Positions 1 through 6,136 of a stretch of DNA of 6,136 nucleotides are shown here, one piece after another. This stretch comes from Hydrogenothermaceae bacterium (GTDB taxonomy: Bacteria > Aquificota > Aquificae > Hydrogenothermales > Hydrogenothermaceae): assembly GCA_026984415.1 (NCBI GenBank), contig JALSSE010000463.1, forward strand, positions 1 through 6,136, in the 5' to 3' direction. A program made the translations under genes and the position numbers. Below the pieces are notes generated by a model. The model worked only from the letters and a program-made list of their open reading frames with translations, did not search any database and was not told the DNA's origin. How positions within the stretch are numbered: the first letter of the stretch is position 1; each line of letters opens with the position of its first letter.

Positions 1-787
<787 letters not shown>

Positions 788-1411
788 TTATTTAATAATC
801 AAAATCTCTTCTACATGGTAGTTTTTCAAAAGCAGTTCAAAAAGTTTTTTTGATTGCTGATAATTAAGGATTAAAGTATCTAAGTTAAGATTCCCAGCTC
901 CTAAATCGTAAACCTTCCCTTTTACATCAGTCTTATAAAAAACAGGAACATGATTTACTAAAATATCCCCCTTTGGAGATATTATTTTTAGCCTTTTGAC
1001 TATTGGTTTAGTTCCAACTTTAAATTTTAAGGAAATTTCTTTTTTTTGTAATTTTTTTAGTTTAAAAGAAGGAATATCTTTTTCTAATTCGTAAATATCT
1101 GAAACTATTTCTTCACCAGACATGGAAGAAAAACATTCCATATTAACAATATAATTGTTGTTGTAAATGTCAAAACAAATATTATAAGAAATGCCTATCC
1201 ACGAAATATAGGGAACTAAAACTAAACCTTTTTTATTAGAATCTTTATAGGGAAAAGAATTTTCTAAATTTTCTAACAGAAAATCATTAAAAACTTCTCC
1301 ATACTGTTTAGGTAAATTTTTAACTTCTGTTGATTTTACAAAAAAATTTTCTGCAAATGAAAAATTAAAAATTGATAAAACTAAAATAAATAGCTTTAAA
1401 AAATTTTTCAT
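788..1411 (-). CDS. Unrecognised exported protein inside the ilv operon
   Basis: I do not recognise the family. The 207-residue product opens with a classic Sec signal peptide: Lys at 3 and 6, a hydrophobic stretch at about 4-18, and a probable signal peptidase I site after FSFA (20). There is no lipobox cysteine. The mature part of about 187 residues has no further membrane segment, so a periplasmic or secreted location is inferred. It contains two cysteines (79, 93), a hydrophobic/aromatic centre (63-92), a Lys-rich segment (117-142) and a C-terminal Leu-rich stretch (176-206). No catalytic signature is visible. The start overlaps the ilvN stop as ATGA and has no Shine-Dalgarno, so translation probably depends on ribosomes finishing ilvN. 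No other in-frame Met occurs until residue 92, which fixes the start. The base composition is visibly more A+T-rich than its ilv neighbours, with long A runs in the coding strand, as is common in poorly conserved or acquired genes. The intact frame, signal peptide and coupling argue that it is real. Confidence 0.82.
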   Translation of the reverse strand: MKNFLKLFILVLSIFNFSFAENFFVKSTEVKNLPKQYGEVFNDFLLENLENSFPYKDSNKKGLVLVPYISWIGISYNICFDIYNNNYIVNMECFSSMSGEEIVSDIYELEKDIPSFKLKKLQKKEISLKFKVGTKPIVKRLKIISPKGDILVNHVPVFYKTDVKGKVYDLGAGNLNLDTLILNYQQSKKLFELLLKNYHVEEILIIK

Positions 1412-1974
1412 TCTTGCTGGTGTTTTGATAGCTTCTGTTTGGCAGATTCTCTTATTAATGCAAGAGTTCCTGTCCTTGCAATATCTTTTAAGCCAAAAGG
1501 TCTTAATAAATCTATAAGGGCTTCTATTTTTTCTGTATCACCTGTAACTTCTATTGTGTAAGAATCCATAGAAACATCAACAACTTTTGCCCTGAAAATC
1601 TGAACAAGTCTCATTATTTCATCTCTGGCTTTTTCATCACCTGTATAAACTTTTATTAAAGCAAGTTCCCTTTCTATATGGGGAGTATCTGTAATATCCC
1701 TTACCCTTAAAGTCTCTATTAACCTTCTTAACTGTTTTATTATCTGTTCAATAACCCTCTCATCACCTTCAACAACTATTGTTATTCTTGCAACGTCAGG
1801 TTCCTGTGTTCTTCCAACAGTAAGGCTTTCTATGTTATAACCCCTTCCTGCAAATAAACCTGTAATCCTTGCAAGAACTCCAAAGTTATGCTGAACTCTT
1901 ACAACAATTGTGTGTTTTCTCACTACCGATTTAGGTTGCGGTCTTACTTTTAATGCTTTAATTTCCTCAGCCAT
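1408..1974 (-). CDS. ilvN: Acetolactate synthase, regulatory (small) subunit
   Basis: Regulatory partner of IlvB; it raises the activity of the catalytic subunit and confers feedback inhibition by valine. The 188 residues comprise an N-terminal ACT domain (about 22-95) and the C-terminal ACT-like half (about 100-175) typical of the IlvH/IlvN long form. The signature HNFGVLARITGLFAGRGYNI starts at residue 29. By alignment from memory with E. coli IlvH, Gly32 and Asn47 correspond to Gly14 and Asn29, residues of the valine site, so valine sensitivity is expected. The second half carries IERELALIKV and IFRAKVVDVS, both well matched. Compared with E. coli IlvH it has an N-terminal extension of about 18 residues rich in Lys, Arg and Pro. 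It begins 2 bases after the ilvB stop, with a G-rich GGTGGGG at the end of ilvB as a probable RBS, and its stop overlaps the next gene as ATGA. The single-operon arrangement fits 1:1 subunit production. The symbol ilvH would serve equally well. Confidence 0.97.
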   Translation of the reverse strand: MAEEIKALKVRPQPKSVVRKHTIVVRVQHNFGVLARITGLFAGRGYNIESLTVGRTQEPDVARITIVVEGDERVIEQIIKQLRRLIETLRVRDITDTPHIERELALIKVYTGDEKARDEIMRLVQIFRAKVVDVSMDSYTIEVTGDTEKIEALIDLLRPFGLKDIARTGTLALIRESAKQKLSKHQQE

Positions 1975-1976
1975 TA

Positions 1977-3725
1977 TTACCCCACCAAATACATAGTTTC
2001 TGCTTCACCTTTTTGTTTAGGTGTTAAAATCATTTCTCTATAACTTTTTCCAGAAGGAACCATTGGTAAAACGTTTTCTTCCCTGTCAACTACAAAATCC
2101 ATTATAACAGGTCTATCATTTATAGACATTGCCTTTTGTAAAACTTCTTTTACTTCTGAAGGTTTAGTTGCCCTTAATCCAACTGCACCGAAAGCCTCTG
2201 CAAGTTTTACAAAATCTGGTTGAACAGACAGGCAAACACTTGAATATCTGCTGTCATAGAAAAACTGCTGCCACTGTCTAACCATTCCTAAGAATTGGTT
2301 GTTTATAAGAGCTATTTTTACAGGAATTCTGTACTGAACAGCAGTTGCTATGTCCTGTATATTCATTATAAAAGAACCATCACCTTCAATTGCTATCACT
2401 TCTTTATCTGGATTTCCAACCTTCGCTCCAATTGCTGCTGGAAAACCAAATCCCATAGTTCCTAATCCACCAGAATTTAAAAACTGTCTTGGGAATTTGT
2501 ATTTGTAAAACATTGCTGCCCACATCTGATGTTGACCAACGCCAGCTGTTATAATAGCTTCACCTTTTGTAATGTTGTATATCTCTTCTATTACGTATTG
2601 GGGTTTTATAATATCGGAACTTTTATCATACGTTAATGGATGTTGTTCTTTCCACTTTTCAATCTGTTTAATCCAGGATTCCCTTGCCTCAACCCATTCC
2701 ATAGGTTTTTTCTTAAGCTCTTTTATCAATTTTTGTAAAACTTTTTTAACATCACCAACTATTGGAACATCAACAGTTATATTTTTACTTATTGATGCAG
2801 GGTCTATATCTATATGAATTATTTTAGCTTCAGGGGCAAATTCATCTATTTTTCCTGTTACCCTATCATCAAATCTTGAACCAACTGCTATTAACAGGTC
2901 TGTATTGTAAACAGCCATATTTGCATAGTAAGTTCCGTGCATTCCTAACATCTGTAAGGACAATGGGTGTGTTTCAGGAAAAGCTCCTTTTCCCATATTT
3001 GTTGTAGTAACTGGTATTCTTGCAAGCTCAGCCAACTCTAAAACTTCTTCTGCTGCATCTCCTAAAACTGCTCCACCACCAACGTATAAAACTGGTCTTT
3101 TTGCTTTTCTAATTAGTTCTGCTGCTTTTTTTATCTGAACGATATTTCCTTCATAGTGGGGATTGTATCCAGGTAAAGACTCCTTCACCTCTTCATCTGT
3201 TGGGATAATACATTCTGTGTACTGCTGGGTAATATCCTTTGGTATATCTACTAAAACAGGTCCAGGTCTCCCTGTCCTTGCTATATAAAATGCCTGTCTC
3301 ATTATTAAAGCTAAATCTTTTATGTCTGTAACTAAAAAGTTGTGTTTTGTTACAGGTCTTGTAATTCCTGTAACATCAGCTTCTTGGAATGCATCAGAAC
3401 CTATGTAATGGGTAGGAACCTGACCTGTTATTGCAACCATTGGAATTGAGTCCATATAGGCTGTTGCAAGTCCTGTTACAAGGTTTGTTGCACCTGGTCC
3501 AGATGTTGCCATTACTACACCAACTTTTCCAGTAGCCCTTGCATATCCATCTGCCATATGTGAAGCTGCTATTTCCTGTCTTGTTAAAATATTTTTTAGA
3601 GGGGCATTAAATAGTGCGTCATAAACTTCCATTATTGCTCCACCAGGTAGACCAAAAACCGTATCTACCCCTTCAGCAAGCAAACAATCTATAACAATAT
3701 CAGCTCCTCTTTTCTTTTCAGCCAT
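1977..3725 (-). CDS. ilvB: Acetolactate synthase, catalytic (large) subunit
   Basis: Thiamine diphosphate- and FAD-dependent acetohydroxyacid synthase. It condenses two pyruvates to acetolactate, or pyruvate with 2-oxobutyrate to acetohydroxybutyrate, the committed step of branched-chain amino acid synthesis in the cytoplasm. Its 582 residues are full length for the biosynthetic enzyme. Domain order is pyrimidine-binding (about 8-170) with catalytic Glu51 in [19 protein letters not shown], the central FAD-binding domain (about 195-330), then the pyrophosphate domain (about 385-545) with the ThDP/Mg motif GDG (448-450) ending at Asn475-Asn476. [15 protein letters not shown] (101-115) and GMVRQWQ with Trp485 (480-486) are hallmarks separating true AHAS from catabolic acetolactate synthases and other ThDP enzymes. 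The ATG at 3725 is supported by GAGGTG at 3733-3738, 7 bases upstream. It is first in the operon, directly downstream of the best promoter candidate in the window. The candidate start point leaves a leader of only about 30 bases, too short for a leader peptide or T-box. Confidence 0.98.
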   Translation of the reverse strand: MAEKKRGADIVIDCLLAEGVDTVFGLPGGAIMEVYDALFNAPLKNILTRQEIAASHMADGYARATGKVGVVMATSGPGATNLVTGLATAYMDSIPMVAITGQVPTHYIGSDAFQEADVTGITRPVTKHNFLVTDIKDLALIMRQAFYIARTGRPGPVLVDIPKDITQQYTECIIPTDEEVKESLPGYNPHYEGNIVQIKKAAELIRKAKRPVLYVGGGAVLGDAAEEVLELAELARIPVTTTNMGKGAFPETHPLSLQMLGMHGTYYANMAVYNTDLLIAVGSRFDDRVTGKIDEFAPEAKIIHIDIDPASISKNITVDVPIVGDVKKVLQKLIKELKKKPMEWVEARESWIKQIEKWKEQHPLTYDKSSDIIKPQYVIEEIYNITKGEAIITAGVGQHQMWAAMFYKYKFPRQFLNSGGLGTMGFGFPAAIGAKVGNPDKEVIAIEGDGSFIMNIQDIATAVQYRIPVKIALINNQFLGMVRQWQQFFYDSRYSSVCLSVQPDFVKLAEAFGAVGLRATKPSEVKEVLQKAMSINDRPVIMDFVVDREENVLPMVPSGKSYREMILTPKQKGEAETMYLVG

Positions 3726-3763
3726 AATTAAACACCTCAGACAATAAAATTATTTAAATGTAT

Positions 3764-3792
3764 ATTATACGCCTATTAGTATTAAATGTATA
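3764..3792 (-). promoter_or_regulatory. Candidate sigma-70-type promoter for the ilvB operon
   Basis: Read on the minus strand, TATACA (3787-3792) is followed after 17 bases by a perfect TATAAT (3764-3769). The predicted start is near 3757, giving a leader of about 30 bases that contains the ilvB Shine-Dalgarno. The -10 is consensus, the -35 matches four of six positions and the spacing is ideal. It sits exactly where the operon needs a promoter. Confidence 0.55.
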
Positions 3793-3794
3793 AT
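3766..3794 (+). promoter_or_regulatory. Candidate promoter for the methyltransferase-thiE-queA run
   Basis: TATAAT at 3789-3794 lies 17 bases after TATACG (3766-3771), with a predicted start near 3801 and a leader of about 64 bases. The -10 is consensus but the -35 matches only three of six positions. It overlaps the minus-strand promoter almost completely, so the two would compete for polymerase or share a regulator. Less certain than the ilvB promoter. Confidence 0.4.
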
Positions 3795-3854
3795 ACATAT
3801 CATATTCTATAAGGTCTTTAAAATGTAATTTATTTCCAATTAAATCTGAAATTT

Positions 3855-3860
3855 GGAGGA
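3855..3860 (+). promoter_or_regulatory. Shine-Dalgarno that fixes the methyltransferase start
   Basis: GGAGGA lies 4 bases before the ATG at 3865. An in-frame TTG at 3853 would place this perfect Shine-Dalgarno inside the coding region and leave that TTG without an RBS, so the ATG is preferred. Confidence 0.85.
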
Positions 3861-3864
3861 AAAT

Positions 3865-4437
3865 ATGGCGCACAAATTCAGCCATGAACATGCACATAAA
3901 TTAGACAAACCAGAAAGACAAAAATGGCAAAGTATAGAAAAATTTATGCAAATTTTAGAACCTTTTGAAAATATGGTTTTTGTTGATATTGGTGTAGGAA
4001 CTGGGTATTTTGCCATTCCTATAGCTAAAAAGTTTCCAGAATCTACGGTAATTGGTGCAGATATACAGCCAAAAATGCTTGAAATTGTAGAAGAAAAGGT
4101 AGAAAAAGAAAATCTGAAAAACTTAAAAACTGTACTTTCAGAAGAAAATAAAGTTCCTATTGAAGACAGGGTTGCAGATAGGGTTTTAGTGGCAAATGTT
4201 TTCCATGAACTTCACCACCCACAGGAATTTTTAAAAGAAGTAAAAAGAATTTTAAAAGACGGTGGAAAACTTATTATTATTGACTGGAAACCTATAGAGA
4301 CAGAAGAAGGACCCCCTTTAGAAGAAAGGTTAAATCCTGAAGATGTTGTGAAAGAACTTGAAGAGGCAGAATTCCAGAACATAAAAGTAGATACAGAAAC
4401 ATACCCTTATCATTTTATAATTACTGCAACTAAATGA
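3865..4437 (+). CDS. Class I SAM-dependent methyltransferase, substrate unknown
   Basis: A 190-residue Rossmann-fold methyltransferase of the UbiE/Methyltransf_11 type, predicted cytoplasmic. Motif I is VDIGVGTGYFAIP (40-52) with the glycines of the SAM-binding loop. The acidic residue after strand 2 is Asp66 in GADIQPKML. VANVFHELHHP (109-119) is the motif IV region, followed by LKEVKRILKDGGKLIIIDW (123-141). The N-terminal segment HKFSHEHAHKLDKPERQKW has four histidines among residues 3-11. A similar HKF...LD.PER opening is, as I recall, usual in this thermophile-rich group and probably helps form the substrate pocket. The length is shorter than quinone methyltransferases (about 230-250), so UbiE/MenG function should not be assumed. 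It is the first gene of the plus-strand run and is divergent from ilvB; the next start lies 8 bases after its stop. Fold and cofactor are clear, the acceptor substrate is not; small molecules, quinones or metalloids are all possible. Confidence 0.9.
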   Translation: MAHKFSHEHAHKLDKPERQKWQSIEKFMQILEPFENMVFVDIGVGTGYFAIPIAKKFPESTVIGADIQPKMLEIVEEKVEKENLKNLKTVLSEENKVPIEDRVADRVLVANVFHELHHPQEFLKEVKRILKDGGKLIIIDWKPIETEEGPPLEERLNPEDVVKELEEAEFQNIKVDTETYPYHFIITATK

Positions 4438-4440
4438 GGT
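4436..4440 (+). promoter_or_regulatory. Shine-Dalgarno that fixes the thiE start
   Basis: GAGGT overlaps the methyltransferase stop codon and lies 5 bases before the ATG at 4446. An alternative in-frame ATG at 4434 would make an ATGA overlap but has no Shine-Dalgarno upstream and would add only four residues (MRFC) absent from the family core. Confidence 0.75.
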
Positions 4441-4445
4441 TTTGT

Positions 4446-5093
4446 ATGAAAAATATAAAATTATCCCTTTACGTCATTACAGATGAAAAATTACTAAAAA
4501 ATAAGAACCTTTCTAAAGCTATTGAAGAAGCTATTTTAGGTGGAGCAGAAATAATCCAGTATAGAGCAAAGGAAAAAAATTCAAGGGATATGTATCAGGA
4601 AGCAACAGTTATAAAAAAAGTGTGTGATAAATACGGTATTCCTTTAATAATAAATGATAGAGTTGATATTGCTATGGCAGTTGATGCAGATGGGGTTCAT
4701 GTTGGACAGGAAGATTTAGATGTAGAAGTTGTAAGGAGATTAATAGGATTTAATAAAATAGTTGGTTTATCTACAAAAAATATTAAACAGGTTAAAGAGG
4801 CAAATAATCTACCTGTTGATTACATTGGATTTGGTAGCATTTTCCCAACATCAACAAAAGAAAATGCAAACCTTGCAGGAATTGAAAATTTAAAAAAAGC
4901 ATTGGAGATATCTATTCAACCAGTTGTAGCAATTGGCGGAATAAACGAGAATAATTTACAGGATGTATTAGACACAGGCTGTGAAAATGTTGCAGTTGTT
5001 TCTGCTGTGTTTAAAAATAAAAATATAAAACAGAACACAAAACGGTTGAAGGATATTTTAAAGAAAAAAAGAAAAATGGGATTTTTTGAGTAA
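4446..5093 (+). CDS. thiE: Thiamine phosphate synthase
   Basis: Couples hydroxymethylpyrimidine pyrophosphate with thiazole phosphate to give thiamine phosphate, in the cytoplasm. The 215-residue TIM barrel is of normal length and shows the family motifs in order: LYVITD (8-13), IIQYRAK (36-42), IINDRVDIAMAVDADGVHVG (68-87) followed by QED with probable Mg ligands Asp71 and Asp90, GLSTKN (107-112) in place of the frequent G-V-S-x-H, GFGSIFPTSTKENA (128-141) in the phosphate and pyrimidine site, AIGGINENN (162-170) and VAVVSAVF (182-189). The PT.TK motif favours ThiE over the TenI aminohydrolase-like paralogue. The C-terminus is a Lys-rich tail (199-211), and TAA is followed directly by TAG. 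No other thiamine gene and no TPP riboswitch are visible; thiE appears to be cotranscribed with the methyltransferase. Its product, once pyrophosphorylated, is the cofactor of the divergent IlvB, a metabolic link that may be coincidental. Confidence 0.95.
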   Translation: MKNIKLSLYVITDEKLLKNKNLSKAIEEAILGGAEIIQYRAKEKNSRDMYQEATVIKKVCDKYGIPLIINDRVDIAMAVDADGVHVGQEDLDVEVVRRLIGFNKIVGLSTKNIKQVKEANNLPVDYIGFGSIFPTSTKENANLAGIENLKKALEISIQPVVAIGGINENNLQDVLDTGCENVAVVSAVFKNKNIKQNTKRLKDILKKKRKMGFFE

Positions 5094-5145
5094 TAGATTT
5101 TTAACAATAAAAGAATATATTTTTAGATTAAAAAATTAAATTCAA

Positions 5146-5150
5146 AGGTG
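5146..5150 (+). promoter_or_regulatory. Shine-Dalgarno suggesting a TTG start for the small membrane protein
   Basis: AGGTG matches the 16S anti-Shine-Dalgarno complement and lies 6 bases before TTG at 5157. The upstream in-frame GTG at 5148 is itself part of this motif and has no RBS of its own, so the TTG is favoured although it is a rarer start codon. Confidence 0.55.
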
Positions 5151-5156
5151 TATCTA

Positions 5157-5384
5157 TTGTTAGAAAGTTTAGGAAAAACATTAATATTTATAGGTTTAAT
5201 GATTGCTTTTATAGGATTAATTTTTGTATTTTTTGAAAAACTTCCTCTTGGACTTGGAAAACTTCCAGGGGACATTTATATAAAAAGAGACAATTTTGTA
5301 TTTTATTTTCCTCTCACTACATCAATATTAATAAGTATTATACTTAGCGTAATTTTTATAATCATTTCAAAACTATCAAAATGA
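5157..5384 (+). CDS. DUF2905-type small two-helix membrane protein
   Basis: A 75-residue inner-membrane protein of unknown function. Two hydrophobic segments (about 6-27 and 52-71) flank a short conserved loop with LPLGLGKLPGDI (29-40) and FYFPLTTSI (49-57). This hairpin layout and the LPGDI...FYFP.TTS motif match the DUF2905 family as I know it. Starting at TTG 5157 gives MLESLGKTLIFIG, which fits the usual family N-terminus; a GTG at 5148 would add three residues. It lies 63 bases after thiE in an A+T-rich gap without a terminator, and its stop overlaps the queA start as ATGA, so the two are translationally coupled. In other bacteria, DUF2905 genes are often found in the ruvAB-queA-tgt region, so the pairing is probably old. 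No function has been established to my knowledge; a direct role in tRNA modification is not implied. Confidence 0.85.
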   Translation: MLESLGKTLIFIGLMIAFIGLIFVFFEKLPLGLGKLPGDIYIKRDNFVFYFPLTTSILISIILSVIFIIISKLSK

Positions 5385-6136
5385 AAATATCAGAATTTGA
5401 TTACCACTTACCAAAAGAACTTATTGCAAAATATCCTGTTGAACCAAGGGATAGCTGTAAATTAATGGTATTAGACAGAAAAAAAAGAGAAATTCAACAC
5501 AAAATTTTTAGAGAAATAACTGATTACTTAAACAAAGGAGACACACTTGTTTTAAATGATACAAAGGTAATCCCTGCAAGACTTAAAGGGAAAAAAACAA
5601 CAGGGGCAAACATTGAAATATTCCTGTTAAGACCATTTTCAGAAAATAGGTGGGAAGTTTTAGTAAAGAATATAAAAAGATTAAAAGAAGGTCAGGAAAT
5701 TATTTTTTCAGATGAATTTAAAGGAAAACTTTTAGAAAAATACGATGAAGGTAAAGCATTAGTTGAACTTGTTGGAGATAATGTAAACAGTCTAATAAAA
5801 AAATACGGACATGTTCCACTCCCCCCTTACATTGAAAGGGAAGATGAAGATAAGGATAAAGAGTATTACCAGACTGTTTTTGCAAAAAAAGAAGGAGCAG
5901 TAGCTTCTCCAACAGCTGGACTGCATTTTACACCAGAGCTTATAGATAAAATAAAAAGTAAAGGTGTTAATATAGTTTATGTAACTCTCCACGTTGGACT
6001 TGGGACATTTAGACCAATAACTGTTGAAAACATTAAAGAACATAAAATGCATGAAGAGTTTTTCCAGATACCTGAAGAAACAATTAAAGTTATAGACGAG
6101 ACAAAGAAAAGAGGTAATTCTGTTTTTGCAGTAGGC
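5381..6136 (+). CDS. queA: S-adenosylmethionine:tRNA ribosyltransferase-isomerase (3' end beyond right edge)
   Basis: Transfers and isomerises the ribosyl moiety of SAM onto 7-aminomethyl-7-deazaguanine at position 34 of GUN-anticodon tRNAs, giving epoxyqueuosine, the penultimate step of queuosine formation. The visible 252 of about 340 residues include FDYHLPKELIAKYPVEPRD (6-24), the characteristic LVLNDTKVIPARL (56-68), GHVPLPPYI (143-151), YYQTVFAKKEGAVASPTAGL (162-181) followed by HFT, and VTLHVGLGTFRPI (201-213) with HKMHEE (221-226). Only the C-terminal ~90 residues are missing, because the window ends exactly on a codon after FAVG. The ATG overlaps the stop of the small membrane protein as ATGA, and no Shine-Dalgarno lies just upstream, so translation likely depends on coupling. 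tgt, often a neighbour, is not in view. Identity is certain. Confidence 0.98.
   Translation, partial: MKISEFDYHLPKELIAKYPVEPRDSCKLMVLDRKKREIQHKIFREITDYLNKGDTLVLNDTKVIPARLKGKKTTGANIEIFLLRPFSENRWEVLVKNIKRLKEGQEIIFSDEFKGKLLEKYDEGKALVELVGDNVNSLIKKYGHVPLPPYIEREDEDKDKEYYQTVFAKKEGAVASPTAGLHFTPELIDKIKSKGVNIVYVTLHVGLGTFRPITVENIKEHKMHEEFFQIPEETIKVIDETKKRGNSVFAVG

Larger units (their letters stand above)
3754..3798. repeat. Paired direct repeats and palindromes in the divergent promoter
   Basis: TTAAATGTATA occurs twice, at 3754-3764 and 3782-3792, start-to-start distance 28 bases. Each copy runs into a short palindrome: GTATA-T-TATAC at 3760-3770 and ATGTAT-A-ATACAT at 3786-3798. The elements overlap the predicted -10 and -35 hexamers for both directions. 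Two copies of a palindromic site on top of divergent promoters is the arrangement expected of an operator for a dimeric regulator. In such A+T-rich DNA, part of this could be chance. Confidence 0.5.

Noticed and set aside
939..975. Possible PEGA-like repeat in the exported protein (SPKGDILVNHVPVFYKTDV)
   Set aside because: The start is reminiscent, but the following glycine/proline pattern of PEGA domains is missing.
1040..1058. Two A-run slippery heptamers (A AAA AAA) in the exported-protein gene
   Set aside because: They resemble dnaX-type frameshift sites but encode consecutive lysines, as is common in A+T-rich genes, and no stimulatory hairpin or internal Shine-Dalgarno is evident nearby.
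2572..2817. Plus-strand open frame of 81 codons inside ilvB
   Set aside because: Lies antisense to a highly conserved part of ilvB; low-complexity hydrophobic/Ser-rich translation and no RBS.
3733..3740. CTGAGG upstream of ilvB resembling a THI-box fragment
   Set aside because: It is part of the ilvB Shine-Dalgarno; no second TPP riboswitch block is present and the leader is far too short.
4916..5107. Minus-strand open frame of 63 codons over the thiE 3' end
   Set aside because: Phe-rich translation is the antisense of the Lys-rich tail of ThiE; no family resemblance.
5094..5156. Possible terminator or promoter between thiE and the DUF2905 gene
   Set aside because: The gap is nearly all A/T with no G+C stem before a U-run, and candidate -10 hexamers lack a -35 at suitable spacing.
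5718..6052. Two overlapping minus-strand open frames inside queA
   Set aside because: Both are antisense to conserved queA motifs and overlap each other; typical shadows in A+T-rich DNA.

Overview
This 6.1-kb stretch is A+T-rich, ordinary-looking bacterial chromosome. The proteins look like those of a thermophilic chemolithoautotroph of the Aquificota, most likely the Hydrogenothermaceae (Sulfurihydrogenibium/Persephonella type). That placement rests on my recognition of the protein style (Lys/Glu/Ile-rich, compact, an N-terminally extended IlvN) and the low G+C. It is an inference, not a database result. Coding density is very high, with genes separated by a few bases or overlapping as ATGA.

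Left half, minus strand (1-3725): a branched-chain amino acid operon read ilvB > ilvN > unknown exported protein > ilvC. IlvB and IlvN are the catalytic and regulatory subunits of acetohydroxyacid synthase. IlvC (cut off by the left edge) performs the next step of valine/isoleucine synthesis. Between ilvN and ilvC sits an unrecognised gene for a secreted or periplasmic protein of 207 residues. It is coupled to ilvN by an ATGA overlap and has no ribosome-binding site of its own. It is the least explained item in the window.

Centre (3726-3864): the only real intergenic region, 139 bases between divergent operons. It holds overlapping candidate promoters for both directions. It also holds an 11-base direct repeat, each copy running into a small palindrome on top of the promoter elements, which suggests a shared operator.

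Right half, plus strand (3865-6136): a tightly packed run of a class I SAM-dependent methyltransferase of unknown substrate, thiE (thiamine phosphate synthase), a small two-helix DUF2905-type membrane protein, and queA (queuosine tRNA modification, cut off by the right edge). These genes do not form one pathway. The methyltransferase and QueA both consume SAM, and DUF2905 beside queA is a neighbourhood I know from other bacteria.

I moved three starts: the methyltransferase to 3865, thiE to 4446 and the DUF2905 gene to a TTG at 5157, in each case because a Shine-Dalgarno sequence lies just upstream. I saw no RNA genes, mobile elements, CRISPR arrays, riboswitches or convincing terminators. I did not find a clearly new biological system; the best leads are the exported orphan inside the ilv operon and the paired repeats in the divergent promoter.
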